Below the pieces are notes generated by a model, which was not told where the DNA came from, ran no database searches, and saw only the letters and a list, made by a program, of their open reading frames with translations. A program made the translations under genes and the position numbers. A stretch of 24,337 bases of DNA from a virus: IMG/VR virus record IMGVR_UViG_3300021963_000636, positions 1 through 24,337 of that record, one strand, 5' to 3'. The stretch's first letter is position 1. Each line of letters begins with the position of its first letter. Below are positions 23,428 to 24,337 of the stretch, in pieces.

Positions 23428-23472
23428 CAGACACTTTTTATAGGTGTCTGTGTGGTGCGTTTTGCACCTATA
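23428..23472 (+). promoter_or_regulatory. Mutually exclusive hairpins upstream of the GP88 gene
   Basis: CAGACAC (23428-23434) pairs perfectly with GTGTCTG (23444-23450). TATAGGTG (23439-23446) pairs perfectly with CACCTATA (23465-23472), a stem that shares bases with the first and cannot form at the same time. Within it GGTGC (23454-23458) and GCACC (23464-23468) form a third short hairpin. No U-tract follows. Control of translation or mRNA processing ahead of the GP88 gene is possible. Confidence 0.5.
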
Positions 23473-23495
23473 ACTTAAGCCCGAAAGTAACTAAC

Positions 23496-24161
23496 ATGAA
23501 AATCATTCCAATCATTTCAATGACGAAAACACAGGCTGCCACTGTCTGCGGCACGTTGACAAGCACCAGTAAAATGCCTTGCAAAAGTTATTCCCTGCCT
23601 ACAGAGGCTTGCATAACCGGTTTCAAAATGGCACAGCTGCCAGGATCGATCTGTTCTATGTGTTATGCAGATCGTAATTTTTATAAAATGTACGAAAACA
23701 ACATTAAGCCGGCACAGTTTGCAAGGCTTGACAGCATCAATAGTGAATATTGGGTGTCTGGCATGGTGGCCCATATTGGGAAGGATGCTTATTTTCGGTT
23801 TCATGACAGCGGAGACCTGCAATCTGTCTCACACCTAGAAAAAATTGCAGCTGTATGCGCTGCCACACCAGATACAAAGCATTGGCTGCCTACTAGGGAA
23901 TATGGAATTATTAAGGTTTTTATTGAAAAACATGGCAAAAATAGCATTCCAAGTAATTTAACTGTGCGCTTGTCTGCCATGTACCCAGACAAGCCCGTAA
24001 CTGTGCCTGTATCGTTGCAGGGTATCGCAGGTATCACAGTGTCTAATGTGCATACCGAAAAGCCCATGGGGAATGTATGTAAAGCACCTGCACAGGGCGG
24101 AGAATGCAAAGAATGCCGGTTATGCTGGTCTGAAGCTGTAGTGTCATATGCGCTGCATTAA
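23496..24161 (+). CDS. GP88-family phage protein with cysteine cluster
   Basis: This 221-residue protein matches the 'gene product 88' family known from actinophages and other phages; its biochemical role is not established. Diagnostic stretches are KMPCKSYSLPTEACITG (27-42), GSICSMCYADRNFYKM (50-65), YFRFHDSGDLQS (99-110), KHWLPTREYGIIK (128-140) and a C-terminal ECKECRLCW (203-211). Cysteines at 53 and 56 form a CxxC, and 195, 204, 207 and 210 form a second cluster with CxxCxxC, so binding of a metal or an Fe-S cluster is plausible (inference). The ATG has no Shine-Dalgarno but follows GAAAGTAAC, as in the first gene of the operon. A terminator follows 14 bases after the stop. Confidence 0.85.
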   Translation: MKIIPIISMTKTQAATVCGTLTSTSKMPCKSYSLPTEACITGFKMAQLPGSICSMCYADRNFYKMYENNIKPAQFARLDSINSEYWVSGMVAHIGKDAYFRFHDSGDLQSVSHLEKIAAVCAATPDTKHWLPTREYGIIKVFIEKHGKNSIPSNLTVRLSAMYPDKPVTVPVSLQGIAGITVSNVHTEKPMGNVCKAPAQGGECKECRLCWSEAVVSYALH

Positions 24162-24175
24162 TTAATTAAACCCTT

Positions 24176-24203
24176 AAAAAGCCTGTTTATCGGGCTTTTT
24201 TTT
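24176..24203 (+). terminator. Intrinsic terminator of the rightward operon
   Basis: AAAAAGCC (24176-24183) pairs with GGCTTTTT (24193-24200) across a 9-base loop, and the T-run continues to 24203. This is a classic Rho-independent terminator just after the GP88 gene. The A-run on its left side gives U residues on the other strand too, so it could also act leftward. Confidence 0.9.
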
Positions 24204-24337
24204 GGTCTGTAGGTGTGGTGATATCACTGCGCCTAGTTTTTTTGCTTTGCAGGTGTCTGTAGGGCTTTGCTATGCCTGTCTGTGTGGCAGGTGCTGTAGT
24301 GTCTTTGGTAGGTCTGCAGGTGCTTTGCTGTGGGTCT
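24204..24337. repeat. G/T-rich non-coding end with repeated short words
   Basis: After the terminator the plus strand is dominated by G and T and has no convincing gene. GCAGGTG occurs at 24249, 24287 and 24316, CTGTAG three times and CTTTGC three times. TGTCTGTGTGG (24277-24287) is identical to 23445-23455 in the hairpin region before the GP88 gene. A 10-bp palindrome GTGATATCAC lies at 24218-24227. It may be a control region for genes beyond the window. Confidence 0.45.

Noticed and set aside
23969-23993. Perfect 8-bp inverted repeat CTTGTCTG/CAGACAAG within the GP88 gene
   Set aside because: It is inside a well-supported coding sequence and can be chance; without conservation data it is not called a separate element.

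Overview
The window is a piece of a tailed-phage genome, most likely a short-tailed (podovirus-like) virus of a bacterium. The evidence is a compact head-and-tail cluster with no tail tube, sheath or tape-measure gene: a GNAT-like protein, a candidate small terminase, the large terminase, a P22-type portal, a scaffold, a DUF5309/SU10-type major capsid protein, an SU10-type adaptor, a nozzle-like protein, two very large fibre proteins, a tail-assembly chaperone and the start of a Gly/Gln-rich ejection-type protein. The style of the fibres (YadA-like roll repeats, an S74 chaperone and many ANGGTG-type linkers) resembles phages from freshwater metagenomes. I infer a Gram-negative host, perhaps a freshwater betaproteobacterium, but nothing in the sequence proves the host. 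No integrase, lysis, polymerase or tRNA gene is visible here.

Layout. From 21971 leftward to position 1, all genes lie on the minus strand, nearly touching or overlapping (TAATG and ATGA junctions). Most have an AAGGA-like ribosome binding site, so this looks like one late operon: packaging (about 21971-17697), head (17695-12898), neck (12837-11332) and tail/fibres/ejection (11317-1). Five small genes missed by a length-filtered gene call are added: 48 aa (20800-20946), 54 aa (20120-20284), 52 aa (6335-6493), 26 aa (23335-23415) and the edge-truncated protein at 1-713. A strong hairpin follows the capsid gene.

From 21972 to 22981 is about 1 kb without a convincing gene, between divergent transcription units. 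It is unusually structured. It holds interlocking inverted repeats with pseudoknot topology, an AT-rich stretch with TTATACAG repeats and a perfect DnaA box, a nested stem system with G and C runs, two small dyads, and a cluster of ACCCTAA/AACCCTTAA palindromes near candidate rightward promoters. This is the best candidate for a replication origin or control region, and the most interesting part of the window.

From 22982 rightward is a small plus-strand operon: a 118-aa unknown protein, a 26-aa one-helix membrane peptide translationally coupled to it, and a GP88-family protein with a cysteine cluster, closed by a clear intrinsic terminator. The two main genes lack the usual ribosome binding site but share a leader word, GAAAGTAAC, just before their ATG. 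After the terminator the last 134 bases are G/T-rich and full of repeated words.
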